Shown here in pieces: positions 35,944 through 47,582 of a DNA stretch of 64,000 nucleotides; the stretch's first letter is position 1; every line of letters starts with the position of its first letter. The position numbers and the translations under genes were made by a program. The stretch lies in NCBI GenBank assembly GCA_026119935.1, contig JALRMH010000002.1, forward strand, positions 930,001 through 994,000, written 5' to 3'. The DNA comes from Endothia cerciana. Its lineage: Eukaryota > Ascomycota > Sordariomycetes > Diaporthales > Cryphonectriaceae. Under the pieces are notes generated by a model that worked only from the letters and a program-made list of their open reading frames with translations, was not told the origin of the DNA and did no database searches.

Positions 35944-38251
35944 GCAGTACAACCCCCAAGTCCCAAGGGCTGCTCAGGTGGTCGGCCAGCCAGTCTGTCT
36001 TCTGATGTTGTTCTCGCTTGGCGTTTGGACGGCCCTTCCAGACCGCCTTCCAGGCCGGCCAAATCTTGACGTTGATTTTCCCCATTCTTTGAGTGTCTCT
36101 TTACTATGGTATTCCCTAGTTCCTCAAGCACGTGGCCTGCCCTGGCCCGACCTGGCCGAACGAACAGAGGACGAGACACTTCCCTGAGGTCAGGCGGGAC
36201 TGGCCAGTAATGATAGGCTGGGCGCTCTCGACCATGGTCCAGCTGACGGAACAGATTACTGATGGCTGGCCATCGCTCGCCGCCGTGGTTGCCAGGGACA
36301 CTTTCGGTGTTCGGCTATCTGACCTCATTGATGTGTGTGTGTGTGCTCGTGGTTCCCTGGTGGGGATCCTGACATTGCCATCTTCGCAGCCCGACGTGGC
36401 AATGTCTGATGGGGACCAGCTCGCTGACCCGGCTCCACGGCATTCTCCAGGGCACAGGGAGACCGGGACCCTCCACGAAAGCCGTCTCGTCTTATCACGA
36501 TACCATAGTATGATCTCAGGGCAGGGAATGCGACCCTGACGATTCGTCCCAAGACCGTGATCATGGTTGTGGGCCCGGAGCGCCGAGCACGTCCGGCACC
36601 CGAGTACGGCCTCATGGCCCAGAGCGTCCGGTCTCGACGCCTGTGGCAGGCCCTCGCCAGATGAGGCTCTCACGAAGTCGAAGTTGGCTTTTTGAGTTGG
36701 CCTTTTAGGTTGTGGAGGCCGCTGCCAGAAGCAGTTTAGCAGGTCGGCAGGTTGCGGCGATCCAAGCACACGAACTGCGCCCCTGACCGCGCCGACTGCC
36801 ACGGGGGCGATGCCCCAAGGAGCATCCGGCACCTTTCCTGTTCCTGAATCCAAGCCCACTCTCAAACAGGAATCGATCGGGATACGGATGCGGCTACAAT
36901 CAAATCTATCGACAACGTGTCAGACCCAGTTTTGACGTACATACAGTTCAGGGCGATCCTGAACGGTTCTAGAATTTAGACGACCTCCCCCACGCCACGT
37001 GAGGGAATGAGCCCTTTGACCACCTGCGCAGAGGCCGACCACAGACCGGCTGGCTGTGCCGGTCGCGACGCCACTAATAACGTACTCACGTACGCTTCAG
37101 GGCTGGCGAGGCATGTGAAGCACTTCCGTCCGCAGGGCAGACCAGGCCCTACGTAATCAGCCATGGCAGCCAGGGGCCACCAACAGGCGACTACAAGCAA
37201 CAAGGTGGGCGGATGGGTGGATGGGACCCTCCCTGCCCACGAGTACTCTGCATGCAGAGCCGCTGGCTGCATTTCTAAATCGAGTCATCTCGAGTGCCGC
37301 GCCCCGAGGTGATCGAATGATTCTGGGACGTCACCTGCAGGCCATTGGCCGTGCAGCCCGTGTCTTCAAGCCCCCCCTCCCAGGATGGCCCAGCTTTGAC
37401 GGGGCAGCGGTCGCGAGGGTTCGGGGCCACAGCGCGGCCCCTGCACGCTTCATCTCACCCGGGCCTGAAACCGCAGCTGCCTCACGATGTGAATCACAAC
37501 CGCCGTCGACCACCATTCTCAAACCTTGCGTGTGCAGGCCGAACAGGGACAGACGATGGCAGCCCAGGGCAGAGTAACGCCTCTTCGTCTCGCCCTGGTG
37601 GGGGGACGGTTTTGGGGCAGATCCCCTCTGGCCAGTACCAAGTACCACCTGGTAGGCTGAACCTGTGGTGAGTGACCTGTGTTTCCGCCGCGTTTCTGCT
37701 GGTCTCTACGGTAGCGCCAGAGTATCGCCCTGTTATACCCTTCAGCGCTTCTGTTCCCCTTTCGTTCTTATTCATCCCTTCTCCTTTGTTTTGGCTTCGT
37801 TTTCAAGGCAGACCGAGTAATAGGAGGATTGCGAGGTTCTCGACAGAGTTTCACGGTTCCATAGGCTTGGCCGTCCGTGCTGCCATTTTCACCTTCACTT
37901 CTCCCATCATTCCTTCACAGCAGTTAGCCATCTGCTTTTTGTCGTAACGACTACACTCATTGCCGCTTCGATTCGTCTCGCCACTGGTGGAGGACCCGCA
38001 GGACGATAGTTACTCGCCAAGACTACCGTTCATTTTGTCAAAGGGGCGACGACGACGACAGCTCATTTTCCGACTATTATCATAGTGACGCAGGTCGTCA
38101 ACACACACCCAGACGCGCCGCCCGGAGCAGGACAGGTCGAGGAGCAGCCTTCTGTTTCGAGAGCAACTTCCCTCGGGGCCCTAGGCTGCTCAGCAGTAGT
38201 GACTGGAAGGACGTCAAGGAGGACGGTCTACACCGTTTCTACAGAGGCATC

Positions 38252-39136
38252 ATGGTGAACAAGGTGCTCGGGGCCTACGTGGTCGCCGACCTGGCGTTCG
38301 TCATCACGGGTGCGATCCTGGTCGGCTTCAGCGTCGTCACCCAGAATAATATGTTCAACGCGCCAACTGACGGCACGGAGGCCGTTGAGAACCTGCTTTT
38401 CCAGGAGTTCCCACTGACAGGTACGTGGATCAGGTCGTCTCGGGGGGCGGGAGGCGCATGCGTGGAGGCTGTCGAGTTCATCGGGCGCTCGGATCCGGGG
38501 TCATGATGGAACCGTGAGATGCACTGGGGACGAGGAACAAGCTGACAGGTATCACATCGCAGCGGGCATCGTAAACGGCGTCTTGGTCTTCGTCACGTTC
38601 GCCCTCACTATTCCCGCCATAGCGATGCCCACCCGCGGCTGGCTCAAGCTCTCGAGTTACTTCATCGTCGCCAGCGCCCTGTTCTCCACCATCCTGGGTC
38701 TATACATGTGGATCCTCACGCTGCGGACCAAGGAGACCTTCTCGCCTATCTGGGACGCCCAGACCTCACAGGTGCAGGACCTGATGCAGACTGCGGTACG
38801 TGATGTGCCCTTGATGGCCGAAGAACAAGGATGATGACTGCTTACATGAGTTCACAGTTCGCCTGCTGCGGCTTCTTCAACAGCACCTCGCCCGCCTTCG
38901 TTACCGACGCCACGTGCCAGTCGCCGGCCGCCGCCGCCCTGATGCGGGGCTGTGCCGTGCCGATTGCAAGTTTCGCCAACGTCTTTGTCGACGACGTCTT
39001 CACCGCCGTCTTCGGTATGGCCGGCATCGACGCCGTGCTCCTGCTCGCCACCGCGTGCCTGCTGAAGGACCGCAAGGAGCGCGCCCGCTTCAGGTACATC
39101 GACTCCAAGGCCGAGGGCAGGGCAGGGTCGATCTAA
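38252..39136 (+). CDS. PLS1: Pls1-type fungal tetraspanin
   Basis: Four-helix membrane organiser; in plant-pathogenic fungi Pls1 is needed for the appressorium penetration peg, and in saprotrophs for ascospore germination. Exons 38252-38420, 38563-38795 and 38858-39136 encode 226 aa, about the usual Pls1 length. It opens MVNKVLGAYVVADLAFVITG, the typical Pls1 start and TM1. TM2 is GIVNGVLVFVTFALTIPAIA and TM3 YFIVASALFSTILGLYMWIL. The large extracellular loop holds the tetraspanin CCG at residues 137-139, with further Cys at 154 and 166, and a possible N-glycosylation site NST at 142-144. TM4 is followed by TACLLKDRKERARFRYID, a conserved Pls1 tail. Introns are GTACGT...GCAG (142 nt) and GTACGT...CACAG (62 nt). 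Family assignment is strong; a role in infection depends on the unknown host lifestyle. Confidence 0.94.
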
Positions 39137-40600
39137 GGGCCGAGCCCTTGAACCTGGGCGGACGACTGGACTTTGATGGCCGTGATGGAAATCTTGATTT
39201 ATGTCAAGTCTTCGCATCGGGTCAGATGAGGTACCGCAGCCTGCCAATGAACGAGGCTTAATCTGAGATGGTAATGGGCTGAGGGAGGAGGTAATTCGCG
39301 CGTTTCACGACGCACACGCATCACGAGGGAACGAGGGGGTGGTGTCCGTGGGGGAAGATTATCAGATCGTGTGGGATGTGGGGTGTATCACGTCGGAAAT
39401 CTAGGGATCGTGTTGATCAGGTCTACTAGGGCGTAGCTTTCGTCCCCTTTAACCCCCATCACGCATCCTCCGGTCTTCCCTCGTCGGTCTTATTTTTCTT
39501 ATCGAAAGCTACCTTTTATTTCCTTTTATCTAGTCTGCTGGGGCCCCCCTCTCCCTATATCAAGTTGTGCTGGGCACTGCATATGGCTATGAAGTGTTAG
39601 ACTCAAATAGAAGTGTAGTTATGTATGCCTCTTTTCAATTCGATGGGATATATAAGGTCTCTCTCTCTCTCTTTCCAATTACATCACTGCATGACGGATG
39701 ATGTCTGACGATGTTCCCAATTCGATGAAGGATATATAAAAATTACCCATCCCGACCCCGAGGGCTGCCCGCTAATCGCTGTCCATCCCGTACTTACGAT
39801 CCGCAGACAGATCACATTCCCTACCATTACCCAACTTTTGGGGCCTCTCAACAAGTGGCCACATATATCTTGTGCACTGGGCTAGCGCACGCCTCCTGCG
39901 AGATTCGAATCCCACAACGAGGTACTCGAAGCGTCCCCCCCCCCCCCCTTTCTGGTGAAGTAACAACGCGGCCACCGGTTGTCAGACCACTCACTCATTG
40001 GCCGTACTGACTCAAAAAGCTGGAGGAATGACAAGAAAGGTGTTGTGCTCCCGTACGCCTCGCCCTCACCGAATCGATATGGACACACACACAAACACAC
40101 ACCCCTTACTCTCCGAAGTCACTGCTCGGGGGCGCAGGGCACACGACCGCGAGGCAGCAGCTGTGTGTGCCGTCCTGGCCGCCGACGCCATTAGGTATCC
40201 AGGGCCGGGCGTGACGCCTTGTGCTACCCCCGTTGCGTCACAGTATCAAGGCGGACCGCTGGACAATCCAGTCGTGACCTCGTTTAAGGTGAAAAGAGGG
40301 GGGGGGGGGGCGCAAACTTTTTGAATGCTCAATTGACTCGGGGGGGGCCGATTATGAGGCGGGCGGTATCATGAGGGAGCTCTGAAATTCAATGCAATCA
40401 ACGTCTCTCTCTGATGAGGAGGTCAGTCCTGTCCTTCCAAATCCGTATATTTCTATGGTATATATATCGTGTCATACCCACACCCATGGTCCCTGGAACC
40501 CGAAGTAAGACCTGGTTTTATAACTCCGTCGAAAACGCCATAGACACGCTGCCCACGGTATTGCTGACCAAGAAGCAAGAAATAGGTATCATCCGTCTCT
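39137..40600. other. Convergent intergenic region between PLS1 and the NIPA-like gene
   Basis: No gene is seen. It contains the 3' untranslated regions of both neighbours. A 14-nt C-run (39935-39948) and a G-run (about 40301-40312) are present. At about 39900 the minus strand has a B-box-like string (GGGATTCGAATC), but no acceptable tRNA fold was found. Confidence 0.5.
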
Positions 40601-42434
40601 CTATACGTGGGAATCGTCCTCTCTCCTCCTGCCCGTGACCACCTCATTAGAGTTGGATGGCGAACCGCGCTGTGGCGCCGGCGGCTCGTCGCTATACCCG
40701 CCGAGCGCAGGTGATGCAATCGCGACCTCCTCTCCATCACGATACTCCGGGAAGGTCGAACTCGATGGCGGTGCGAGGTCTCCCGACGAGTTGTTGTGCC
40801 TGTTCCGCCACCACCTCGAGATGCCGCCTACAGCCCCCTGGAGACCCCCACCGCCAACACTTTTCCTGCGAGTCGACCGGCGCGCAGTAAAGCCCGGGAA
40901 TCCGGTTGATTTTCTGCGCAGACGGAGATAGTCGGACTTGGATGACCGCGGTGGATGGTCGCTAGTGGCAGGGCCCTCGACTGGGGCGAAGGGGCTGTCG
41001 AAGCCTCTTCGGTGGCGGGAGACGAGGAGAGGCGCATCGCTCACAGGCAGAGTCTTGGAGCGCAATCTTCCTGTGTTGGGCAGGGGCGAGTAGGGAAATT
41101 CGTCGTCGTCCAGCTCGCCCCAAATTTCCCGCCTTTCTTGCCACTGCGGCTGCACGAAAGAGGTCTTCTTGCGGCTCATCTTGGTTGAAGATCTCCCAAG
41201 CTGGAGGGGATCTGGCCTCCCGCGCCGGACTGTGTCTCGCTCGACGCTGTCAAAAGTGTTATATTTGTATGTCGTAGGAAGGGCGCCGTCTTCTTCTCCA
41301 GTACTGTCAAGGAGAAGTTCTTCCTCCTCCTCTTCGCCATCGGTGTCTTCCACGAGCCCAAGCCCAGGCGCAAGAGAAGATTGCCCAACTCCAGGGGGGT
41401 GCTGCTCGTCGTGGAGTCTCCAGGAGAGGGCCAGCACGCCAGAGAGAAGGATGACGGTGCCAAGTGCTATCAAGCACCCGTGTAGAGGACTGATCAGTTC
41501 CGTCTGGTCGAAGTAGATTAGCCCGTCGAGGATAGCGATAATGTTGTAGATGCAAAAGACTAGAGGATATAGGACGCTCGTCGAGACCAGCTTAAGGCCT
41601 CGGTGTAGGTAGTATAATTGTGTCAGGGCGAGGGTGATCAGGGCCAAGACGATCACCCAAGCCTGCCAGTGGACGAACTGATTCTTTCCATCCACCACTG
41701 TCTTGATGAGGAGCTCGACGGCCGACTTCGCCACCAAAAGCGAGTGGGCGGATAGTATACCGCTGACGCAGCCAAACGACAGACCACGAAGGAGGCGAAA
41801 TCGTGGGTTCTGCGAGAGGTTGAGGAAGTGATTAGCACCATCGACGGCCACACAGATGGCCATCACAAGGACGGCCTGCAGGACCATCCACACCACGAAA
41901 GGACGCCTCCCCAGCAGCTCCAGCAATTCGTCCAGCGTGTGGGTTGGCGAAGGTATCGCTCCAAAGATCGCGATCAGCACGGCGCCGATGCAGACCAACA
42001 ACGTCCCCCATAATGACCACCTCGTAAAGGGCTCGCCCAGTATGAGTGTCGCGCATATCGAGTTGAACACGAGGCCCGACGCCTGCAGTGTTGAGAGGAC
42101 TGGCAGTGGCAATGTCGATATTTGTATGGTGCTCCCCAGCAGGTTCGAAATTATGAACATGCCCATTCCCAGCTGCCATCTTCTCCTCCGGTGTGGCGGT
42201 CTTCGCACGTCGTGTGGTCCCTTCTCGTCCTCGAGAATATGTGACTTGCGCTGTAGTGTGAGGCCAAGGCTTTGGACACTGGTTGATATCAACCCGACTA
42301 TAATTCCGAGCTGGATGGAGGCGGCAGGTCAGTACTGCGCACATCGGTCCGTGATCCTTCCGTCCCAAAGCGTGGCTGCTCCAGTTACGTACCGCGATGC
42401 TCCCACCAGGGGACATTCCGCCGAGTGACCCCAT
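40601..42434 (-). CDS. NIPA-like (DUF803) magnesium-transporter family membrane protein
   Basis: Multi-pass membrane protein of the NIPA family, whose animal members move Mg2+; the fungal substrate is unproven. Exons 42434-42393 (only 14 codons, MGSLGGMSPGGSIA) and 42310-40601 encode 583 aa; the 82-nt intron is GTACGT...ATCCAG. The splice creates the family's first helix, SIALGIIVGLISTSVQSLGL, followed by TLQRKSHILEDE. About nine helices follow, among them GMFIISNLLGSTIQISTLPL, LQASGLVFNSICATLILGE and STSVLYPLVFCIYNIIAILD, a pattern of drug/metabolite-transporter-like repeats. A long cytosolic tail of roughly 250 residues (from about HDEQHPPGVG) is Ser/Arg/Pro-rich with an acidic EEEEEE stretch and RKS/RRKS sites suited to phosphorylation. 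The gene is divergent from V-ATPase subunit E. Confidence 0.88.
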
Positions 42435-43665
42435 TGCGTCGATGCAGTCACACAGGGAGGCATCTGCCAGAGGGATCTGGGAGAAGGGAGGTATGATGTA
42501 TTCGCGAGGTTCGTCGCTGACGCAGAAAGGACTCGTCGAGTTGTCAGGCTTATGCGTCGGTCGTCAAGGGACCTCGAGGAGACACCGCCCTGTCTCTCCA
42601 GTCCTCGCGCCTGCGCCTGGCATCCAGCCAAGCGGTCTGCGCGCTGGGACTGCAGCCAGTGGATTGTCGCTAACGATATCGAGTCGACTTTGAGCGCTGG
42701 TCGAATGGCTTCGTCTTCGAGGAGGATCGTAGGTGAGTTCGGGGAGCAGCCGTCGTCGACACCGCGGTAGGTAATATTGGGAGAATGACCTCACGACTGC
42801 GGCCCGTTTAGAGGGCCGGGGGTTGGACAGATGGGTGGTCTGTTTCGGAGCGTTGAGTGGTGCCGCGGCTTCGTCTGGTCGTCAGGGCGGGTCACAGGAA
42901 CCAACGCCGCTTAGGAAGAGAGGTAGGTTATGTAGGTCTGCAGACTGATCGGGGGTTGAGACATGAATTAGGACGGGAAATGGGTGATACGAAAGGGGAA
43001 ATGTGGTTGTGATGCGCAGGCAGCTGATGTGCTTCCGTGACCGTCACATCCAAATCCACGGGCATTTCCTAGGCCTGACTCTAGTCCAGTTCTCTAGTCA
43101 ATGCTGAAGCCGTCCCGTTGATGCCTGAAGCCACTCCGCGCCTCTCCCGGTCCCTGCATCGGTCGTGACCCTCTGAAATGGCGGTGCGGCACAGCGCATG
43201 AATGTCAATTTGGGGGGTGGGGGGGGGCTCCCCCAGCACTGGTTGCAGCGGCGCCTCACTATAGTAGCTCAGGCCCAGCCTCTATGAGCCACTGAGGCCA
43301 CTGCCGCCGGCAACCCATCTTACTGCGAGAAGGAGGGGTGCGTGTGGCTTGTGCGTAGTGCAGCTGGAAGCTGACAGTCGTCATTGAGCGACGTAGTCGG
43401 AGCTGTGCTATGTATGGCGGCAGCCAGCCAGCGCCAGGCGTAGGATCCACCAAACCTTCCAAAGATAGCTCTCTAACTACTCTGTACATCTCACGACCTC
43501 AACCCTCACGAACACCTCCCTTGAGCAGCTGACGACCACTCGTTCCTTTCCGCCCAGTGTCTCCCCCCTTCGAAACCTGCTTCCGCCTTGCGAGCAACGA
43601 AGCTCGTAGCCTCTTTGGCCGCCTCCCACCTTATCTGCAGCCGTCGGCCACCACCACCGCCCAAG
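42435..43665. promoter_or_regulatory. Divergent promoter region (NIPA-like / V-ATPase E)
   Basis: 1231 nt separate the two start codons. No coding potential of note was seen. It must hold the promoters of both the minus-strand NIPA-like gene and the plus-strand vma gene. Several G-runs occur (around 43211-43225). Confidence 0.5.
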
Positions 43666-44530
43666 ATGTCGCAGGTCCACGCCTTGTCCGACGACCAGGT
43701 ACGCGAGAGCATTCCCCATCTCTCCAATGCGCCTGTGCCAGAGAACCCGCCAGGCCTCCAGACCCAGCCAGACTGACCATGCATCCGCCCTCACAGGTCG
43801 GGCAGGAGCTCCGCAAGATGACGGCCTTCATCCGGCAAGAAGCCTCGGAGAAGGCCCGCGAGATCGAGATCAAGGCTGACGAGGAGTTCGCCATCGAGAA
43901 GTCGAAGCTGGTGCGCCAGGAGACGGACTCGATCGACACGGCCTACGAGAAGAAGTTCAAGCAGGCCACCATGTCGCAGCAGATCACCCGGTCCACCGTC
44001 GCCAACAAGACGCGCCTCAAGGTCCTCGCCGCCCGGCAGGAGCTGCTCGACGACATCTTCGAGGACGCCCGCAAGAAGCTGGCCGACGGCAGCAAGGACA
44101 AGGGCAAGCACGCCCAGGCGCTCAAGGGCTTAGTGCTCGAGGGGATGTACGCCATGAACGAGCCCGAGCTGGTGCTGAGGGCGCGGAAGGCGGATTTCGA
44201 TGCCGTGAACAAGGCGAGCGAGGAGGCTGGGGCGGAGTATAAGGACAAGGTGGGCAAGGAGTGCAAGGCGAAGATTGACGAGGAGAACCCTCTGCCGGAG
44301 GGGAGGTAAGGAGATCCCGAGCTGAGAGGATTGTCACGCGTTAAACTCTGGGCATATTGGCTAACACGAGGCTGTATAGTGCCGGCGGGGTGTTTATCAT
44401 CGGCGGAGGTGGCAAGATCGAGATCGACAACACCTTCGAGGCGAGGCTGGTGCTACTCGAGGACAGCGCCCTACCAGCTGTGCGCAAGACCCTGTTTGGC
44501 CCAAATCCCAACCGCAAGTTCTTCGACTAG
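43666..44530 (+). CDS. vma4: V-type proton ATPase subunit E (Vma4)
   Basis: Peripheral-stalk subunit of the V1 sector, linking the catalytic head to the membrane sector of the vacuolar proton pump. Exons 43666-43698 (11 codons, MSQVHALSDDQ), 43797-44305 and 44380-44530 encode 230 aa, the normal length. The N-terminal half is one long charged helix (RKMTAFIRQEASEKAREIEI, then KADEEFAIEKSKLVRQE), as expected of the stalk. The C-terminal globular part contains LVLRARKADFDAVNKASEEA and, across the last junction, EGSAGGVFIIGGGGKIEIDN then TFEARL, the conserved end of subunit E. Codons are strongly G/C-ending, typical of a highly expressed gene. The three short exons and introns (98 and 74 nt) resemble other filamentous fungi. 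It is convergent with the next gene, only 219 nt apart. Confidence 0.96.
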
Positions 44531-44749
44531 ATCACTAGACGGTCACTGGACATAACTTATTGGTATGCGTGCATTGTATTGACTTCCTGTTCATGTTTGG
44601 TCATTACATAGCGGAAAAGCTTGGGACCTGTCTGAATGTGTACGTTGGTGGTATTCATCCTGTCCATTTGCTACATGGCTGCAAGTCCAGCTCCAGGTGA
44701 TGAGGTGCAATATTGTACAGTATGATTGTCGGATTGGGCCTTGACTTAA
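44531..44749. other. Short convergent spacer
   Basis: 219 nt between the stop codons of the V-ATPase subunit E gene (+) and the CANIN-like gene (-). It must contain both transcript ends, so their 3' untranslated regions may overlap. Confidence 0.6.
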
Positions 44750-46954
44750 CTAGACCCATTTAGCCACCATTTCCGTCTCGATGCTAGGCTTGGGCACGTC
44801 CTCGCTCTTGAGCCTAGTCCGGTCTTTTTTCAGAAAGAACCGCCTCATGAAGTCCTGCTGTTGCGGCAGGGCTGTATCGTCCTTTTGCTCTTCGAATATG
44901 CCCTGAATCTTAGGCGGCTTCTCGGTCCGAACCTGATACAGCAGCCTCTCACGTATCAGCTCCATGACACTCTTCGCCTCGATCCTCGAGACGTGAATTC
45001 CTTTGTTCTGCGGCGCCACCCGCGTTAGCATGCTCTTCATACGGTCCGCTAACTCGTCGACCTGCGCATCGAAGTCCCGACTCTCGTCCGGCGTGGTCGC
45101 AACCTGCTGCTTCAACGCATCGCCCAGGGCAGTATTGAGCAGCAGCATGAGGGCATGCAGCTCCTGGTAGTCTGCCTCGGCGTTTATGGCGAATACCTTG
45201 TCCTCAAGGCGACCTTTCACGGCACTGATAGTGACTGTGTCCTCCGGTCGCTGGTCGACCAGTGACAGCTCGTTGAAAAAGAACACGGACGCGAGTCGGC
45301 GCTTGAGGTCGAGAGTTCGTCTTTGGAGGTCTAGCGGAAACTCTGGTTGCAGGACAGGGCCAAGGAGAGCAATGGCCCTCCACCGGAGGGCTGCCCTCTC
45401 AGTACTTTGGTGGACAGAGGCGCAGACTTCCCGACACTAGAGGTGTGTGAGCAAGTGCAGTGGCAGCTGTCCAGACATCGGAGATCTACTTACGAAGCTG
45501 GCCCACTCATCGCCCGGCACGCGGCGGACGATGTGATCCGCCGCCCACTGCCACTCTTGAGCGAGGCCGAAGTTCTCAATAGCGGTGTGATCCATAGCCA
45601 GACGCAGGAGAAGCTGCATTGCCGTTGTCCGCGCTTCTTCGTTCAGAGACATTGCGATGTTCTGTAGGAGGCCGAGGAAGTTCTCAAGACAAATCCAGCT
45701 CCGATTTCGATAGGGATCGCCTACCCCGTCCCTTAGCGTGACAGAGGACGAGAGATTCTCAACGTCCTTCGTTGCCCCCATGTTCCTGAATAGCCTTTGT
45801 AGAAGCGCAGGCGTGACAAGCCGGCGCACTTGGTCGTCGCATACGCGCAATAACTTGACGTACTCCACTGCCAGGGTCATCCGCCTCTCGTAGCAGACCT
45901 CGTTCAACACCCAAAGGAATATCTCATCTGGCAGGTCTCCAAACATCTCCTGGGCATCGAACAGGAACCCGCTCTGGAAGTGCCTGCTCCGGTCCTGCTT
46001 ATCTGCTAAGATCTTCCAGACGCCCTCCGCCTGCGCGTGAGGAAACGGATTTCCCACAGTGAGAGCCTGAGGCTCAGGATCCGCCTGCTCGAAGAAGTAA
46101 TACGTCTTCTTGCCGCCGCTGACATCGGCTCTCTCGAGCGCTCTGACGATCCGCATCTTGCCCGTGCCCTCCTCTTCCTCCTCTCCGGCGGTGCCAGCCG
46201 CGGACTCAAGCATCTGCCTCTTCAACTGCCGAGCCGCCCTCTTATAACCATCCTCTCCAGCCTCACCGGCAGCATTCTGACTGTACGCCTCATCTTCCCT
46301 CTCGGAGTCAGCCTGTTCATCAGAAGCACCGTCCATCTGCCCCTGCCTGTCCTTTCTCTCACTTTCCAACAGCGCCTCAAACCTCCTTACACTCGCCCTC
46401 GTCTCTTCATCCCTCTCGTTCAGCATCAGCAGCGCCGCCATGTCATACTTCTTCCTCTTCGACTGGATCGTCAACGGGCTCGAGAAGAACACCTCCTTTT
46501 CCGTAGCCGTCCTCCTCGCCCGCGGCGTCACGCACGCGTTGCTGGGCCTTGTTGTCGTTGCCGCCGTGGCCCCGTCCGCCGGTACCGGCCGCCGTGGCGG
46601 CGGCCCGCCCAGGCTGAGAATGTCCGGAAGATCGGACTCGTCGCTCCCGAACCCGTCTTCGTCGTCGGACGCCGCGATCACGGCGTCGAGCGCGTAGGCC
46701 TGTCGGGGGCGGGCGGCGGACGGTGGGGAGGACGTGAGGGAGGCGGTGCCTGCGACGGGCAGCGGGGAGGGCGGTGTGTACACCCTCGGCGCCGGCGTAG
46801 CACGGGGGTCGTCGGGAGAAGGGGAGGGCGACGCTGGAGCTGGTGCCGCCCGCGGCGCGAGGATCGGTGTCGGCGGGGAGGGCATTCGCGAGGCTGGCCG
46901 CTGAGGGGGTTGCGGGTTTGCGAAGAAGCTACGGATGTCGCGGTTTCGGCTCAT
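44750..46954 (-). CDS. CANIN/SLF2 (Nse6-like)-type protein with PIP-like N-terminus
   Basis: Possibly a chromatin or DNA-repair factor acting with Smc5/6; this is inference. Exons 46954-45494 and 45436-44750 (57-nt intron GTAAGT...CTCTAG, joining DEWASF to CREVCASVHQ) encode 715 aa. Residues 4-11, NRDIRSFF, match a PCNA-interacting box (Q-x-x-I-x-x-F-F) with N in place of Q. Residues ~15-250 are disordered, Pro/Ala/Ser-rich with acidic patches. KEVFFSSPLTIQSKRKKYDM resembles the 'LFSSPL' entry to the CANIN domain of human FAM178/SLF2. The second half is helical, with repeated Leu-rich segments (FLWVLNEVCYERRMTLAVEY, CLENFLGLLQNIAMSL) like a HEAT-type fold, ending in TLDLKRRLASVFFFNELSLV. The end includes RIEAKSVMELIRERLLYQVR. 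The family link rests on my recall of these patches; otherwise it is a conserved hypothetical. Confidence 0.72.
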
Positions 46955-47582
46955 GGTGGCGCCTATTTAGATGACGGTAATGGCGCGAGTCCGATCTTGC
47001 GACCATGAGTGCGAGATTTAGCGAGGCTTCGAGGTGGACGGACATGCAACGCGTCTCGTTCGTGGGACGTGACTTCTCGCGTTGCACTGCGGGGAGCTGT
47101 ATATAGAGGGGCCGTGCGGAGAGTGAGGGTGGTGGGATCGAGGCCAATACGACGAAATGCATCATTCCAAGGCTTAAGCAACCACATCCCAAGAAAGGAA
47201 TAAGATGATTCTTTATTGTCTGGTTTTTTCTTCTTCTTTGAAGAGCAACAAGAATTTGAACATCAAAATAAAATAAGGATAAGAATGAAGGCGAAAACTG
47301 GAAGCAATCAATTAAATACATATGAATCCCACCTTATAATAAGCCAGGACAGGGCCGGTGATCTCCTTGGGGGAATGAGTAAGCCGGGCACGCACGTGTG
47401 CTTATAACGATCAAGATATTCATGATATGTGAGTTGTATATCCCGTCTCATCGCTGGTGGTGGGGATGTATTGCCAGTAGACAACTTTAATCAACAAGTG
47501 GGATTTGCAGAACCAAAGACCAGCTGCGCATATAATCGAATGAATGAGCATCGCAAGCTTGGCACAGGCGCTCTGCTTGAGT
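46955..47582. other. Upstream region of the CANIN-like gene, AT-richer
   Basis: No gene is seen. The part from about 47200 to 47420 is visibly richer in A and T than the flanking DNA. A minus-strand frame ending near 47420 contains a hydrophobic stretch (LAMLIHSIICAAGLWFC), but I could not join it to a coherent gene. Confidence 0.4.

Larger units (their letters stand above)
30940..38251. other. 7.3 kb divergent upstream region between mcm1 and PLS1
   Basis: No convincing gene is visible. The longest open frames (minus-strand 36116-36865; minus-strand 31566-32042) have low-complexity Arg/Pro/Ser content and no domain. A patch on the minus strand at 33694-33983 reads somewhat protein-like but has no extension. 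Simple repeats include GTCT units (34674-34699), a TG-rich then GA-rich block (35150-35260), and G-runs at 35341-35355 and near 35440. An exact GTACCATAGTAC is at 35932-35943. Both flanking genes are developmental regulators in other fungi, so long regulatory leaders are plausible. Confidence 0.5.

Noticed and set aside
36116..36865. Open frame of 249 codons on the minus strand
   Set aside because: No domain, irregular composition and no neighbouring exon; looks like chance.
39880..39990. Possible tRNA gene on the minus strand (B-box-like GGGATTCGAATC and A-box-like TGAGTGAGTGG)
   Set aside because: The A-box has two mismatches at key positions, a 14-nt G-run lies in the variable part, and acceptor and T stems do not pair properly.
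46037..47008. 323-codon plus-strand frame
   Set aside because: It is the antisense shadow of the CANIN-like gene; the minus-strand reading has coherent motifs and splice structure.
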